From Parus major (Eukaryota > Chordata > Aves > Passeriformes > Paridae): 64,000 nt of DNA. The position numbers and the translations under genes are program-made. The DNA lies in NCBI RefSeq assembly GCF_001522545.3, contig NC_031773.1:27105685-27169684 (forward strand), written 5' to 3'. Positions 1-14,639 of this stretch are shown in pieces. The notes beneath the pieces were generated by a model, which was given only the letters and a program-made list of their open reading frames with translations, was not told where the DNA came from and did not search any database. Every line of letters begins with the position of its first letter. Position 1 is the first letter of the stretch.

Positions 1-387
1 TTCTATGGAGAAATTCAAAACATCTCTGTAGAAAGTGGTTGTGATTCACCAGTGAAAGCCTCCAGAGATGTGACTACTCACTGCCAAAGCTTCCAGAGCA
101 CATCCAAGGAGCTTGCAGCCCTAAGCACACAAATGCTTTGGTGAATTTTTGTGAAAATACACAAAAAAGTGGCAAAGACTTTTCACATGCTGCAATGAAA
201 GGCACTGTAAAGAGCACTCAAGAATGTGAAGAACCCTACTTGCACAGCTTCATGAAGAAGAAGGACAGCTTGGGTTGTTGTTGTGGTTTAACTCAGACAG
301 TTCATCCCCACACACCCTCAGTGAAATTAGGAGGAGAATTGGAAAGTAAAGCCTGTGGGATTAGATAAGAAGAGTTTAATATTTGAA

Positions 388-428
388 AATAATAATAATA
401 ATTATTATCATTAATAATAGTAATAATG
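388..428. repeat. (AAT)n/(ATT)n simple repeat
   Basis: About 40 bases consist almost only of AAT and ATT trinucleotides. They run AAT first and then ATT, so the block is partly self-complementary and could fold back. Confidence 0.8.
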
Positions 429-1297
429 AAAGGGAATGAAAAGAGAGAGAAATAAAACCCAAGAGAAACAAGTGATGTGCAATCCAGTTACCAGTCAATG
501 AGCAATGCTCAGCCTGCTCCCAAGCAGTGATCAGTGCTTCTTAGACAGATCCCCCCAGTTTATGTACTTGGCATGATGTTCTACAGCATGAAATACCCCT
601 TTGGCCAGATCAGATCACCTGTCCTGGCCTTGCTCCTTCACAGCTTCTTGTGCAGCTCCTCCCTAGCAGAGCATGGGAAACTGGAAACTCCTTGACTCAG
701 GGTAAGCTCTGCTTCACAACAATTAAAACATCACTGTGTTATCAATATTATCTCATAATGAATCAAAAAAACACAGCACTGTACCAGTTACTAGAAAGAA
801 AATTAACTCTATCCCAGATGAAACCTGGACAGCCTTGGACAGAACAATGGAAAGAAAATAAAATTATGTGGTTTTACTCATTAATTGAGTGCAGTCAGGG
901 TTTTGCACTAAGAAATCATGGAAAGGAGAAAACAACATGAGCATCTGATGAATGATGGCATCCTAGGATGTGTGCAGTGCCTTGCTATTTCAAAGTTCCT
1001 GGTCACCACTCATTTTCTAACCCCTGAATTCGTAATAATTATCTTTAACCTTATCTCTGCCACCTATCTCACAATGAACAGGTGGAGAAGAATGTCTTTG
1101 TAGAGAAAATGCTGACCTGGGAAGAGTAGTCTTCTTTCTGGATTCCACCACATGTTTGTACATGTTTATAGTAGAAGCCAAATCTATAAAATAAGGATGG
1201 TTTTTAAAAATATATAAATTTATACTTATAAATGGGTGGTTTATTTGCCTCTTATCTATCACATCTATTTGATGTTCATTTCAGAGCCTTTTGGGTG

Positions 1298-1331
1298 TTG
1301 ACCTTTATTCAGTATTGACCCTTATTCAGTA
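1298..1331. repeat. Short tandem duplication (2 x 17 bp)
   Basis: TTGACCTTTATTCAGTA is followed directly by a second copy with one T-to-C change. A short AT palindrome (ATATATACT) follows. It looks like a replication-slippage duplication. Confidence 0.75.
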
Positions 1332-4300
1332 TATATACTGATACTGTCAGTCTCAGCTGAGGCCTCTAGCTGTCATTTTAGAAGTGACTTTATGAGCTCT
1401 CTTTAAAGCTCACCAAAACTTAAGAAAGCTTTTCCAGAGAGTACAGGGCTGCTCAGGATTGCTGTGGGAATTTCTCTACAAGCAAACCCCAAGCACTGCA
1501 AAAGCTCTGCTCAAAAAACATACAAAGACAAGAAATTGATCCTTTTATCCTGAGGTGTAGTTAAGAGATTCAAAGTAAATTAGATGTGCAGTCATCAGTG
1601 GATTGATTATATGGTACTAAGAGGCAAAATATGCTGAGGGCATTTGCAAGGGACTGCCAGGTTTGGCTGCAAGCACTTGGAACCTGCATTCCCTGATGTG
1701 AGAGACAGCTGAGGAACCTAGTGGGACTGGCAGGATGTGCAAGTGACACTAGATACCTGTATTCAGGAAGCTAGGTTTGTTCTGTTCTAAGATAGAACTG
1801 CAAGTACTTATTGTGGATCCTTTTGTGCATTGCTGATGCACTAATGTAAAGTCTGCTGTGGCTTTTCGATGTAATAGGAAGCATAGTCATAAAACTTTGT
1901 CCCAGAATGTAACTCTCTTTACTGGTGCAAAGTTTTCCTAGTGAAAAACCATTGCACTGCCTGAGATACAGTAATTACATTAATATAGTAGATCTAAATG
2001 ACAAAAAAGTTTCTCCTGGTTTTCTTCCACCCAGTTTATCAATTCCAGCTGTAAGAATTAGAGCAAAAAGCAGAAAGAGAGGTGTATGAACAAGGTAAGA
2101 ACACAGGGATTCATTTAGAGTCTGAATTTAGACAAAATTCCCCACTAGCTTCATCTTGTGCTCAGAAATCAGACTTCTGACAGATATACCAGAAATACTT
2201 TCTTGTAGCTTGCAGCCCAGTGGTACTTAGGAGAATGTTTTGTGCCCAAAAGCAATGGTATTAAATCACTGAGCCAGGAGAATGAGATATGTTTTGATTC
2301 AGCCTTCCTCTGACAGCTTCGAAGACCTGCAGTCTAGCAGATGGCAACATAACAAGCACAGTTGTGTTTCTTTTAGGTTGCCTGATAAATTCTGTGCCCT
2401 TGGTTTTGACTGTGTGAGATTTCCATGAACCATTATTTATTTTCTTTATCTTGTTTTTTTGCCTACTTCCTTTTACAAACTGTTCTTTATTTCTCCTCAG
2501 GTTTACTGCTTGTTTGTGCAGGGAGCATGGCCAGGAAGCCACCATTAGCTTGGCTTAAGGCAGAGATGGAGCAGGCAGTGGCTGGGGTCACTGCACAAAG
2601 TTGTGCCATAGCAGTGTGGGGCACTGTCACCACTGCCCAGAGCTGAGGTCTTGGGTCTTGGGTCAGCCTCCTGCAGCCTCAGCACTCACACTGGGCCTTT
2701 GCATGACTTCTATCAGGTGTGCTGATAGAGGTGCCTGTGCACTCAGTGATGGGGATGGCCTGGTGGAGGTGGATTCTGTGTGTGGGCTGTGTTCTCTGTG
2801 TTTTGTTCTGGGTATGGACAGGTTTTGATAAATTTTCTTTGAACATTTGGGTTAACACAGGAGGATGCCATCCCTGTCTCTCACTCTTTTTTGAGTGACT
2901 AATACATATGTTTAAGGTTCAGTTGGTGGCCTTTGGTTGATTCCTGCAAATGATACAGAGGATGAAAGTGGTGTTATCCTCTTTACAAAAAAAAAAAAAG
3001 TGGGAAAGACTTTTCAAAATGTTGAGGGGGTAACATTACTGAAATATACCTGTAACAAGGAAAGCTGATAGATCAAAGCTTCTCCATGATCTTGAAAATA
3101 AGGAAAAAAGGAAGTTCAGCTTGAGGTTCCAGCAAAGATGAATCAAATTCCAAGTAAATAATGTTATTATTTTAATTTCAAAAGTTTTATCATGATTTGT
3201 CTTATCATGATTTTATTGTAAACATGAATTTTTTTAAAAAAAATTAAATAGGGGCCCTTTTCAGGAGGTATAGAGTACAGAAAGGAGAGTGATTCATAGG
3301 AAGGGAGAACCAGATAAACAGCAAGCATTAGGGTATCTGTCACATGTGCTATACAAACATTCCCTTGCACAGCAATGCTGTGAGTTACAGGAGAAAGAAG
3401 AAGTAGATGGTATCTTATCTTCAAATTTTAGTTTACAGCTCAGCACTGATGACAGGAATCCTCTTTGCTGAAATGGATGAGCCAATAAAAATATATGTCC
3501 TCTGTTATTCACAGACTATCTATTGCAGCAGCTAGATAGTGTAATTTATTGATAAGAAGGAAAAGCCTCTGATGGGAAAAATTCCTCTGTTGCACCTTTT
3601 GGGAAAGAGCACCAGGAGAACGTCAGTGCTTAAGCAAAGGTGCAGTTCTGTTGACTTCAGCACAAGCTCGCTCATGCCTCTGTGTCAGACCTTTTTTGTT
3701 GTGACTTGATGGTGCTGAGACACCTCTCATCAGCTCTGCTGAGGACTTCTTGTAATCCATCACATACACCTCCTCCTTCTGCACACCCTTTCTGCTTTAT
3801 GCAAGCAGGTTTTGTAGGAGCAAAGGGGGCAGAAAGGAGGAGGTATGGCAGTATAGAGCAGCACATCTTTCATCTTTTGGGATACAAGCTTGTCAGGAAA
3901 GAGTGGGGAGGTGTGCCATGCCAGGAGAGCCACTGGAGCAATTACGTTTTTGGGAGAAGTTATGCCTCTGTACTTCCTCAGTATGAATAGGGGCATAAAG
4001 GCTTCCCTTCCCCTGGTCCTTGGGACCTGTGCCTGCCATGCACAGCTGGTTTTCCATTCACACACCTGTCCCAAGGGCATGCTGAGGAAGCTGCCCTGAG
4101 CCTGTGGAGGCTTCTGATAGGGACTGCACAAAGGCCTCTTTTTCCATCCACTGCCATCCAAAAGACAGGAGCATGATGGGCTGGTATTTCTGAATACCTC
4201 ATTGAAATCCTTTTTTAATTCTAATAGAAATCAAGAAGCCCAGACTTGCTCCCAACAAAACCAATGGCAAATCCCTATGATAATAAATTGAAAAGAGCAA

Positions 4301-7300
4301 TCCCTAAACAGGTGTCCATTTTCATTTCTGAAAGGAAAGGTGCAGATTGCCTTTGACAGTTTTTCAACTAAAACTAATACTCATTTCAACTTATGTCTGG
4401 ATGATTTACAATGCAGCAACATCCCTTTGCTCTATTGTAATCAGACATTCAGGATCCCAGAAAAATATTTATTTTGGATAGTCTCTATATCCAATTCCTC
4501 TTTTTATCAATAGAACAATATTTATAGAGGTCAGGCTGCCAACTTTGCCAGACAGACGCCCTTTGCATTCAAGAGAAAACATGATTCATCGCAGGATCAG
4601 GATTTCAGCTGCAAATTAAAACTTTTCTTTGATAGACTGAAGGAGACAAGTCAATAAAGGAAAATTCTTGATAGCTGGAAAGGAATGTCTTCTTCAAGAC
4701 TGCCAATATTCAGTTCTGATCACTAATATCTTAGTTGATGGATTTTTTTCCTTTATCTAATTATATCCCAGAGGCAATGTTCAAAAGAAATGGAAAGATA
4801 GGTATAAACAACTGTGATGTATGAAGGTGTCAGCTTATTTTTGTTTTCTCTTTGAGACCATGAATATCTTATAATGTATTTGTGCAGCACACAGGACAAA
4901 AGTGCTCTGACCCAAACCTGTATTTAGATTCTCTAGATATTGCATATAATTAGTATTAATCACAGTAAGGAAAACAGCAACAATGAAAAAATCAGAGATA
5001 GGCTAACAGATTTGTGGCTTGTTATGTTTCAGTGCACCATCTCATCACATGTATGAAAATAGACTTACTCTAGTAGCCACAGTGTGTGACACAGTAGGAA
5101 AAATAACCTCTGTGCTGGATGAAAAGAATCAGAAGGTTTATTGAAACTTGTTTTTCAGAGCTGTTACTCATGGTCTTTAGTGCAGATATCCTACAAAGTT
5201 TTTTCTTGACTCTCATTGAAAATATGTAATATATTTTTCATCATGTACCCTTTTAATGGTGATTAAATATCACAACCCTACCTTTCAACTAATTGTAATG
5301 GCCTTGTTATTCTTGGTTTTGCCTGACTATGATTTCAAACTAATGATCATTAGTAACAATAATAGTCCTCTACCCTTTTATCATGCCTTACATCTGTGGG
5401 ACTCCGTGTTAAGCATTGCTACGTGCATTACACCAATGCTTACACTGAGTCACAGAGGTTAATTAACTTAATAAAGATCTTAAGGCACGTCAGAGGCAGA
5501 ATCAGGAATAAGGAAAGTCAGCCCTGAGCTCTGATCTCTCTGGCCTTGATAGTGTGACAGTTGTTACTAAAGGGTTAGACAGACTGCAAAATGCTGTTAA
5601 TCTCTAAAAGCTGGAGTTCTTTAGGAACAGATTATTTGTGTGGGAAAGAAAGGAGGGAATAGCTTTGTTGGTAAAATAAAGCTGAAAGTGGGACTAATGG
5701 GAAGAAAATCTCCTATTTGTCTGAATCACACTGCTTGAAGGCACTGGGTATTGCAGACAGTTGGTACTATTTGTTAAGGAGTCTCAGGATGTCATGTTCA
5801 CAGAATCAGCCTGAAGACTGATGTACTGAATTCAGTAAAATAGCTGTAATTTTATACTGTAACAGTAAAAAATCAGATTTCAATGTCATTTTGCTAACCT
5901 CACCAAAGGTCCTTAATTGAGAACCTGGGAGGAGGGCAACTCTTAATATGCAGGCTGCCAAAAGATCATGTTCATCTAACTTTTGCCTCAGAGAAGATTG
6001 CCACTTTTGGACCCTGTCCTAGTCAGCAGTGAATCACTGCTTGCTCAAACACAAAGCTGGATAAATTTAGATGCTGTCGAGAGCAAGAAACTTGGAAGCT
6101 TTTAAGTCTGATTACTACAGAAAAAAGGTATTTTCTGTCTCTCCTCTTCCTATCCACCATGCTGCTCTATTTTATTATGGGAATATTTTACAGAAGCTGT
6201 TAATGCTGTTTCAGATTCTCATGGGATGGAGGCTGGAATCAGTGAATTTAAAGTGGCATTTTATACTGATGGCATATTAATATGTATGATCCAGGAAGGA
6301 CTTCAGCTTTTACTACAGTTCGAATCACTACTAATTTTGGAAAATTTTCTGGCCTTAAAATGAGATGTAATAAATTTCAAACCTTGCCTCTTTATACCAG
6401 ATAACACACTTGCTATCTAAGTTTTCCCATTTGAGGTGAAATGCTAAGTTGTCCCAAACTTCTAATTATATATCACCTGTTTCTATGTAAAAGAGAAAAT
6501 CATGATAGCAAAATATAAAATTAATATAGAACATCTTGCTGCGCCTTGATCCATTTTAAAACATAACCAAGGGCCAAATGCAGCTTTTGTCACTTAGGTA
6601 GGGAACCTCTTAGAAGTCATTATCAGACTCTTATAATAATTATATATTATTGACCTGAATCTTTGTTGATACAAGAAGAAATTGATGCATCCATAATACA
6701 TAATACAGCTCAAAACACTCTAAAATACATCTGAGTGGGCTGAACAGGACAATATTAATAGGTATGAAGAAAAAAGCATGTTCATCCTTTCTAAAAATGC
6801 ACCCAATTTGGACCTAATTATTTCCTGTTGATGTCACTGAAGCATCTTGCTGCTCAGCATTTCTAAAACTCAGGCGTCTTTTTTGAAAACCTTCATAGGA
6901 TAAAACCAAAATACTGATGTGGTAATACAGGAGGTAGGAGCTGTACTAGCATTTTGACAAAACACCCCATAACAAGACTATCAGGCTGTACATGTCAATC
7001 CTCAGTACAGCAGTAGGTAGTCATCAGAAAGTTGCATCAGTACACCAGAATTAACATTCATGAATCCATGATGATAGGCAGTTTAGGAAAGTGTAAATTT
7101 AATTTGTCCAAATAAGCTTTAATAATGTTAACTCTGATATTTCAGGTCTGAGTCTCTCAAAAAGTGGAGTAGATATTGCTGGTCAAACAAAAAGTATTTT
7201 TTAAAGGTTTTGAAGCATCAGAAAGTTATTTCTTTTGCATTTTTGGGCTCATTAGGATAAAAAATATTAAACCATGAAGTTGAAAATTTCTAATTCAGTG

Positions 7301-10201
7301 CTCTTGACATTTCTAGAAACAGAAGACATCCACTTCATTTGAGAGCATTCTTCCAGGAGATGCTCAGCTAAACTGCATTCCCTCAAATACTAAGATAAAC
7401 AGCTACAATATCTTTACTGTGCTTTTACCTGTACAGACTGTTTCTCAGTTTGGTCTCTTAAGAGAAGATGTGGCATTGGCCTTATCTGTGTATATGCATG
7501 CCTGTTTGGGAACCCTCTCTAATTATGTTTAACCTCCTCATTTCTTTCAACCACATCTTGCAGAAGTGTAGGAGACAGAAAGATCCTAGAAGTTAAATAA
7601 AACCTGGCAAACTGCTAGAGGAGAAAGTGCTTCCCCTGGGTCTTCCCACCAAGGGAGACAACAATATGAACCCCACTGTTACTGAAGATCAGAAAAACCA
7701 GATGCCATCCATAACTCTTGAGAAAACCACATTCATCTGTTCTACCAAATCTTCTGCCAATCTTCTGTCAGCCTGGGGATGGCCTCCACCCACAAGAACA
7801 CTGTGAGTCCATATCTTTAGTCTTACAGCTCTCAGGCAATTAAAGGCCCACAGTGGCCCTCTGCCCGGCTTGGGAATGAGAGGGAAGGAAAGAGAAAGCA
7901 TGGAGACATCAGTAATAGAGGCTGATCCGAGCTCCCTGCAGTTCCTTTAGTGCTGTCCCTCTCAGGTGTTACCCAAAATACTGTAAAATGTCACCATGGT
8001 TTCCAGCCTTGCTGAGGGCAGACAAGGAGGAGCTGTGTGAAATAACAGCAGATCTTACACACCTACAAGGAAAAAAACCACAAATGGGAGCAAGTTCTTT
8101 CTGCTTTTAGTGAGGGGCAAGACATTCTGATAGAAAGAATAATGCTCGAGATGTGTTTTTAGAATAGCCAAGGTGGTCTTCCACATAAGACAAGTACAAT
8201 AAATCCTATTTATAAGTTAAATAAAATACAAGCCATTAAGGCTACTTGTAGAATAAGCAATTATATGTATTTTAATTCAGACTCATTAATAAATAATTTC
8301 TGAAAGCATAACTTTAGGAAAACAGGACTCAGAAGAAAAATAAGGCTAAACAGATCAAGAGCTGGAAAAACTACAAAATCCAAAGTCATACTTTATCCAA
8401 GCTGGTATTTGCTTCTATATTATGCTGACATTTCTAAAGATTAACTACTATAAATCATTGCTTCATATTATTTCTACTGTCAAATGCAAACACAAAACTT
8501 CAATGTTTTAAGTGTCTCATGGAGAAAATAAAATACATCTAGGAATCATGTTTGCTAGTGCACTAAAATAATTATATGAGCAAATCTTTCTTTTTTAATG
8601 CTGCATTTTTAGTGTTAACATAAGCTGAATCTCAAAGGGACTGGCCTTGGGGTCAATTAAATATTTGGAGTATCACAGCTTTCATGTTTGAGGAACACCA
8701 AGAGAGTAAAGTGCTTCTTGGCTATTTCTGTTTAACTTATTTTGTACATGGAGGCAACAGGCATGGGATTTAAGAGGATATTCTGCACTGCATAAATTAG
8801 AGTATTTGTAACAAACAAATAGAACATACAGAAGAATCAGAAGCATATTCTTATGTGTTGGTCTTATGGTCTGTATGAACAACAATATATTAATTTTTCA
8901 TTTCCTTTTTTGTCTATTTCTTCCATATGTCTAACCTATTCTTTTCCTTTTTCTTTTTGTACTGTATCATGTAAGAGTTTAACACTGAAACAGTGCATGG
9001 ATTCCCATATTCCCATGCACTGATTACCATTAGCTTCTTTCATTTTTTACTTGTTTTTTTGACTTACTACTAGATTTTTTCAATCTTTGTAATTTTAAAA
9101 TGCATGAAGTAATCAAAATTCTCTGCACACATTTCCTAGTCTGTTCACCTCATTTAGACTGAGAGCAACCACATTCTGGTGGCAATGATATTTAACTTTA
9201 ATTTCAAAGGCTTAAATTCAAGTATTTAAATAAAAGTTCTGAAAATCCTACCACAAAATTCCCACATTTATTTATTTTTAGTTTGTTATATTTAACTCTG
9301 AACTTTCCATATATGTTTTTTAATGTTTTACTTCTCCCCCTTATCAGCTGATGTATAAGTTAATACTACAGAAATGCATAGGTGAAGGCAGTTTTCTGAA
9401 GGCTGTGCAATGTGACACTTGGAAAGAGATGAGCAAAAGGGTAGAAATACCCTGAACAATTTCTCTTACACTGAACAGCTGTCAAAGCCTTCACTGAGAC
9501 ATGCTGAGTTGGAAACTGAGGTTCTGCTTCTATCCCAGTTTGCAGTACCTTATTTTACTAATACTGGAGTGACAGTTTTTCCACCTTAAGTGTTTATGTC
9601 ATTTTGCTTTGTGAAAAGGAAGCCCTAGGAACAGCCACTAGGTATTTGCTGGTTGATCAAGTACTGCAAGGGCAAGAGGACTTAACCCTTCTCAGGAGGG
9701 ACTGCCATCAGCAGGGAGGTGTTCCCTTTCCAACCCAGTCTGGGCTCTGTCATCTCCCACGAGCCTGGCAACAGTGAGTGGCTCTTCTCAGTGACAGCAA
9801 CTGATGAGACTTCATAATGTGAAAAAATTATCTCCTTAGATTTTATTTTCCTTGATTTAATGGGTGCTAAAATAGAAAGCTTTTTGTGTCTGCATACCCT
9901 TAGGGAGCAGCTCTGTGTGGAAAGGTGTCTGCAGTGAGTAAGTGCATTGTGGACTGGCTCTGCAGGGACAAATTTAAAACCTGGGATGTCTGGAGGTTGC
10001 AACAGTTGGATTTGGAAAGGGAAATGAGGTGGAAGTGCCCAAGGCAAGGCTCTGATGTTCCTTTACATTCATATCCAGAGCCAGAACCTTCTGCTGGGGC
10101 TGCAGCCAGCGCCGCGGTGTGCAGGGCAGTGCCAGGCACAGGTGGGCAGTGCACAGCCTGCCTGGGGGATGTGGCACAGACCTGACAGCTACCAGGGGTC
10201 A

Positions 10202-10224
10202 ACACACACACACACACACACACA
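10202..10224. repeat. (AC)n microsatellite
   Basis: An uninterrupted AC dinucleotide run of about 11.5 units, likely length-polymorphic. Confidence 0.9.
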
Positions 10225-12155
10225 GTCTGCTACCTCTCAGCCACAGCCTCACCTCTCCTGCCTCCTTCTCTCTTCCCATGTTAAATACTAGCAAGTAGCT
10301 TATGTTTAACACTGAGCAAGAGAGGGGGAAAAAAAAGGTAGAGTGGAATAAAGAAAAAGCACAGCCTCAACCCTCAAACAAGTGTATTGTATAGGTCAAG
10401 TGCATAGTCTTCTCTGCCTGGGCTTCCAGTTTAGGAGATGGCTTTGCCTTGCTCATAATCTCCTAAAGAGAAGAGCAGTCCCAGTTCCTTGTTCTGACAC
10501 ATACTTCCATTTTATGGGAATGATTTTGACCCAGAATCTAAAAAATTTATTTATCCACCTCCTCATCCACAAAACAGGGGTAGGAATGATTTCCTCCTTC
10601 ACTTCATTTACTGTTGAAATGTTCTGTGAAAAAGGTGTGTGGAAAAACCACCTTTAAATTCTCATATCTACTTTAACTTTGTACCAAGAACTTCAGTAGA
10701 AATGTAATACTGGAAAAAAAAAATCCTGTTCAGCTGCTGGAGGCATCCAAAGCTGATATCATGGTTAATTTCTATCAGGTAAATTCCTAAAAGGTTAATC
10801 AAGCATTCTAAGGAGTATTTGACTTTTATAGGACTGGGCAGATTGACTTTTAGATCACACACAGTCTCAGTGCTCCTTGAACGCCTCTCTCTGCAAGGCT
10901 CTAACCGCAGGGTGTGACTGCAGAGCACTCTTCCCACCCAGGTCAGGCACATCCTGGAAGGTGCTTTTATCCACCTGTTACATTGGAAGGTGAATATTTC
11001 AATCCTGACTGCCCTAAGGTGCCCTAGTCAGGCATCTTTGTTAGCTCCAGGCATTATATAGGGACTTCAGTTGGCTGCTATGAATTCCACTGGGTAGCAT
11101 TAGCAGTGAGTGAAGTGAAAAGTGAAAAGCTGTTTTAGAACTTGCTTGTGGCTTGTGGCCATTCAGTGGATGAAAGAGGTGGGTCAAAAATATAGACCTC
11201 CCTTTTACTGTTTTTTAAGATTTGTTCTCATTTTTCTAGTGTCCAGAGCTGATTGTTGGTTCATTTGATGTCAAACATAGCTACACAAACTTAGAGTTCA
11301 TACAGTGTCTTTGTGTTGGTGAACTACATAGATTACAAATGTTTTCTGGATGTAATCTTCTTCACTGAATGTGTGCAGCTTAATTGATGAATAAATACTT
11401 TCTCAGGTTTCAGAGAAAATCTGTACTCTTTATACTTGGGCACTTCCTCAAACACTTTTAATTGCGCTAAATGATAAACTGTGGTTCAGAAAAATTGCTT
11501 GCTGACTTAAAAATTGTAACCCTCCTGAGGTGATTATCTTCAATAAAACATAATATGGTCTAAATTTATGTTAATACTTTTTTTTTTTTTGCCAAACTAC
11601 AGTGACAAAATTTTTTGCAGACTTCTGATGATAGCAGATTTTAATAGCAAATGTTCAGATCTAAGTTCTTATCTCAGAGTGAAGTTGCTGAGTTTCCTAG
11701 CTCTAGATTAGTTACAGCATTTTACTAGTGTGACTGGAAAAAGAACATTCCTGTGAAATCCTATGGATGAATAATAGGCCAATTTTTTTTATGAAAATAA
11801 GGGGGGAAATACAAAAATATATATTTTATTTCCACATATGTGAATTGAAAGTTTACAGGATTTTCCCCTTTGTCTTCAATGGAGCCTGGAGCCTTACAGT
11901 TACCTTCAGTATTTCAGAGCAATAATTCTTACTTTCTTCTGATTTTTTCTTCAGAAGTCTTGGAAACAGCTGTATAATTCATCCTTTAAACTGCAGATAC
12001 TCTTAGGATGAGAAAAGAACTATGGGCAGATATGACCCTCTATTTATAATAGAACTAGCACTTCCTCCCATCTCTGATGATCAGGAGCAGCTGGGCTTCT
12101 GTGCTGGTAAAGAACTCCTTCAGCACAGCTACCCCCACCAAAATCCTCCATCAAA

Positions 12156-12182
12156 GTGTGTTTGTGTGTGTGTTTATGTGTA
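12156..12182. repeat. Interrupted (GT)n microsatellite
   Basis: A GT-dinucleotide tract broken by TTT interruptions. The interruptions suggest an old, decaying microsatellite. Confidence 0.7.
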
Positions 12183-14639
12183 GGCACCTGTGACTGAGGA
12201 AGAAAATGCTTTCTTATTTCAAATTTCTTTTTCTGCCTTACCAAGCAGAGCAAAAATGAATGTGTCAGAAGCTGTTGAAGACATGGACTGATCCAGAGAC
12301 AAGGCACTGCACATTTATTTGATCCATGACTGGGTTCAGTCCCAGTGTGGTGCTCTCACAGCTGTCCCCAGTGTTCATGAGAGCACTGCTGTTCCTGTGC
12401 TCCTCAACCTCTTCTCATCTCCTTAAATCTGCATTTCCCTCTTTGACCACCTCAGTGAACCCATGACTCGAGTAGCTGTATGAAACCTGGAGCTCTAGGT
12501 GCTGAGACCTTGGAGGAGCGAACAAAATTATAATTATGTTGTCTCTTTAAGAATATTTTAGGACAGTATGAGGACTGTGTTTTTCATTTCCCGATTACAT
12601 CAGAATAGGACTAATTGTAGGAATCACCCTTTGTAAGTACATTGGTAACATTTGCATGTATTTATCCATGTGTATGCATTTCCATGGAGGTCTGGTATGC
12701 AGACAGCTGTTGTCTTTAGGTGAGTTTAGTATATTTGTCTGTATTACAGATTCCTGTACTGGAGAATTGCTTCTGCTATAAACCGAGTTGTCTGTGCTTC
12801 CATCTGTGCTGACATCATGGCAAAGAAAGACTGTTTCTTAGTCCAGCACAAGCAAAGAAAAAGGCAATGGCCTGGGACTGTTTTGCCAGTGCATTGACAT
12901 TTCACCAATGCCCAAAGTGGGCCAGAAACGGCAGAGCTGTTTTTTTCAAGTATGCCTACCATGGAAGCCTAATCCATTGTTTAATTAATCACCTAAACTA
13001 AAAGAAGCCAAGAGCTCCGAGGCTCAAACTTGGCTACCTCATTCATATGACTGCATTTATCCTGGTAAATAAAATGTGCCAGGGGCTCCAGAAGGACTTA
13101 GAGCCTTGCCTCCACCTCCATAAGAGGGCAGCCACCTCAAGCTATCTCTTGGCACTTGCTCCTGTAGCACCAATGCTCTGTCCAGCTGTGGTTTGGGAGG
13201 CTGCTCACATGCCTCAGTCAAAACTATTTCAAGCATCACACTAACAGATCAACAGAAGCAATACTAGTATAACAGATCAGGAACCAGTGTCAGGGCCTTT
13301 TCTCTTCCCAGTTTAATTTATGAATGAAGACATTACTGTCTCTGCTTGGACCTGAAGTTCTGGGCCAGGTATAATGAGGTCAAGGAGAAACACTGGGACA
13401 CTGTGAGACAGAAGAGGATATAAACAAATAATAAAGCCAAATAAATAGTTACGTTCATAAACGGAGAGGAGGACAGTATTTAAAAACTATCTTCTATAAC
13501 ATTCTGAATGACATTGATTTGAGCCCATAAGCAAAGCAATTAAAATCAATGGATAGATGATTAAAACCAGTATGAATAGCACAATTAGTTACTGAAGATA
13601 TCTGCTTTCCTTTTTCTTGTAAGAGAATGTGATTTTGATCAGCAGTGAAATATTGGATTATAGTGCATTATCTTCAAGATGACAGACTGTTTGATGGTGC
13701 AGTTCATTTGCTTATTTATTTCACGGCCATGGTAATCCAACAAAAACTGTGGGTTTCTGTTTGGCAAGTCAGAAAGAGTAGATTGGTGGTGCTTCTCAGT
13801 AATATTTGTGTCTGTTGGTGTTCTGTGACGCATTGGCAAACTTTTGTTCAGTAAATCATGAGTGTACATAACAGATCTGCTATCTCAGATTCAGTGCTAG
13901 GGGCAGGTATGTGCAGAGTTTTCCTTCTTGCTTTGGGGAAAAGAAAAATAAAGTGTGCTGTATTGACCACATGATGTCTTTTTAGTCATGGAAAAGAACC
14001 ATTCACTAGTGGGTCTCAAAAGCCCCCATGGCTTTCCCAGAGGGATCCTGAGATTCAGAGTTTGAAGCAGAAATTGCAGAACTCATGGGGACACACCTTG
14101 GCTCTACCTCAGAAGTTCTCAGCCCAGGAAATAACCTGTGATTGAGCCTGGACAGACCAAACCTGCCATCCTTTCCAAAAATGATGCTGTCTGATCCACA
14201 CATGGGGGAGCCCACTGAGGAAACCCCTCAGAGAGCTCCATCTCTCATTGCTCTGGTTGGTTGTCCACAGGGCTGGGGGCAGCAATCTGGCCCTGTGTTT
14301 TCAATAGTGAAGTTATGTGGGGAATGTGTTAGGGGTTTCATGTTTCAGTGTATGGTGTGGGTTGTACAGCAATGAAGGGGTAGAATCCAGGCGGCTATTG
14401 ATCCTAACTATGCTTTTCCAGATTTTGCTGTGCCTTAGCTTTTCTTTAAATGAAAGTGCTGTTTATACATATGTTGTAGTTTAAGGGAGCTCAACAAGTA
14501 ATTTTCTTATCCTGACTTATTTCCTTTATGGTATGGCAACAAAGAGAGCACTAATACTATGGATTTCAGGGTTCTGCACCTCGACGGATATCCCAAAACG
14601 TGAGGAAAAGAAAGGAGGAAGCCTTCTGAAAAGGCACGA

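Noticed and set aside
2987..2999. Poly(A) run as the tail of a retrocopy
   Set aside because: No coding resemblance or target duplication upstream of it. Treated as a simple A run.
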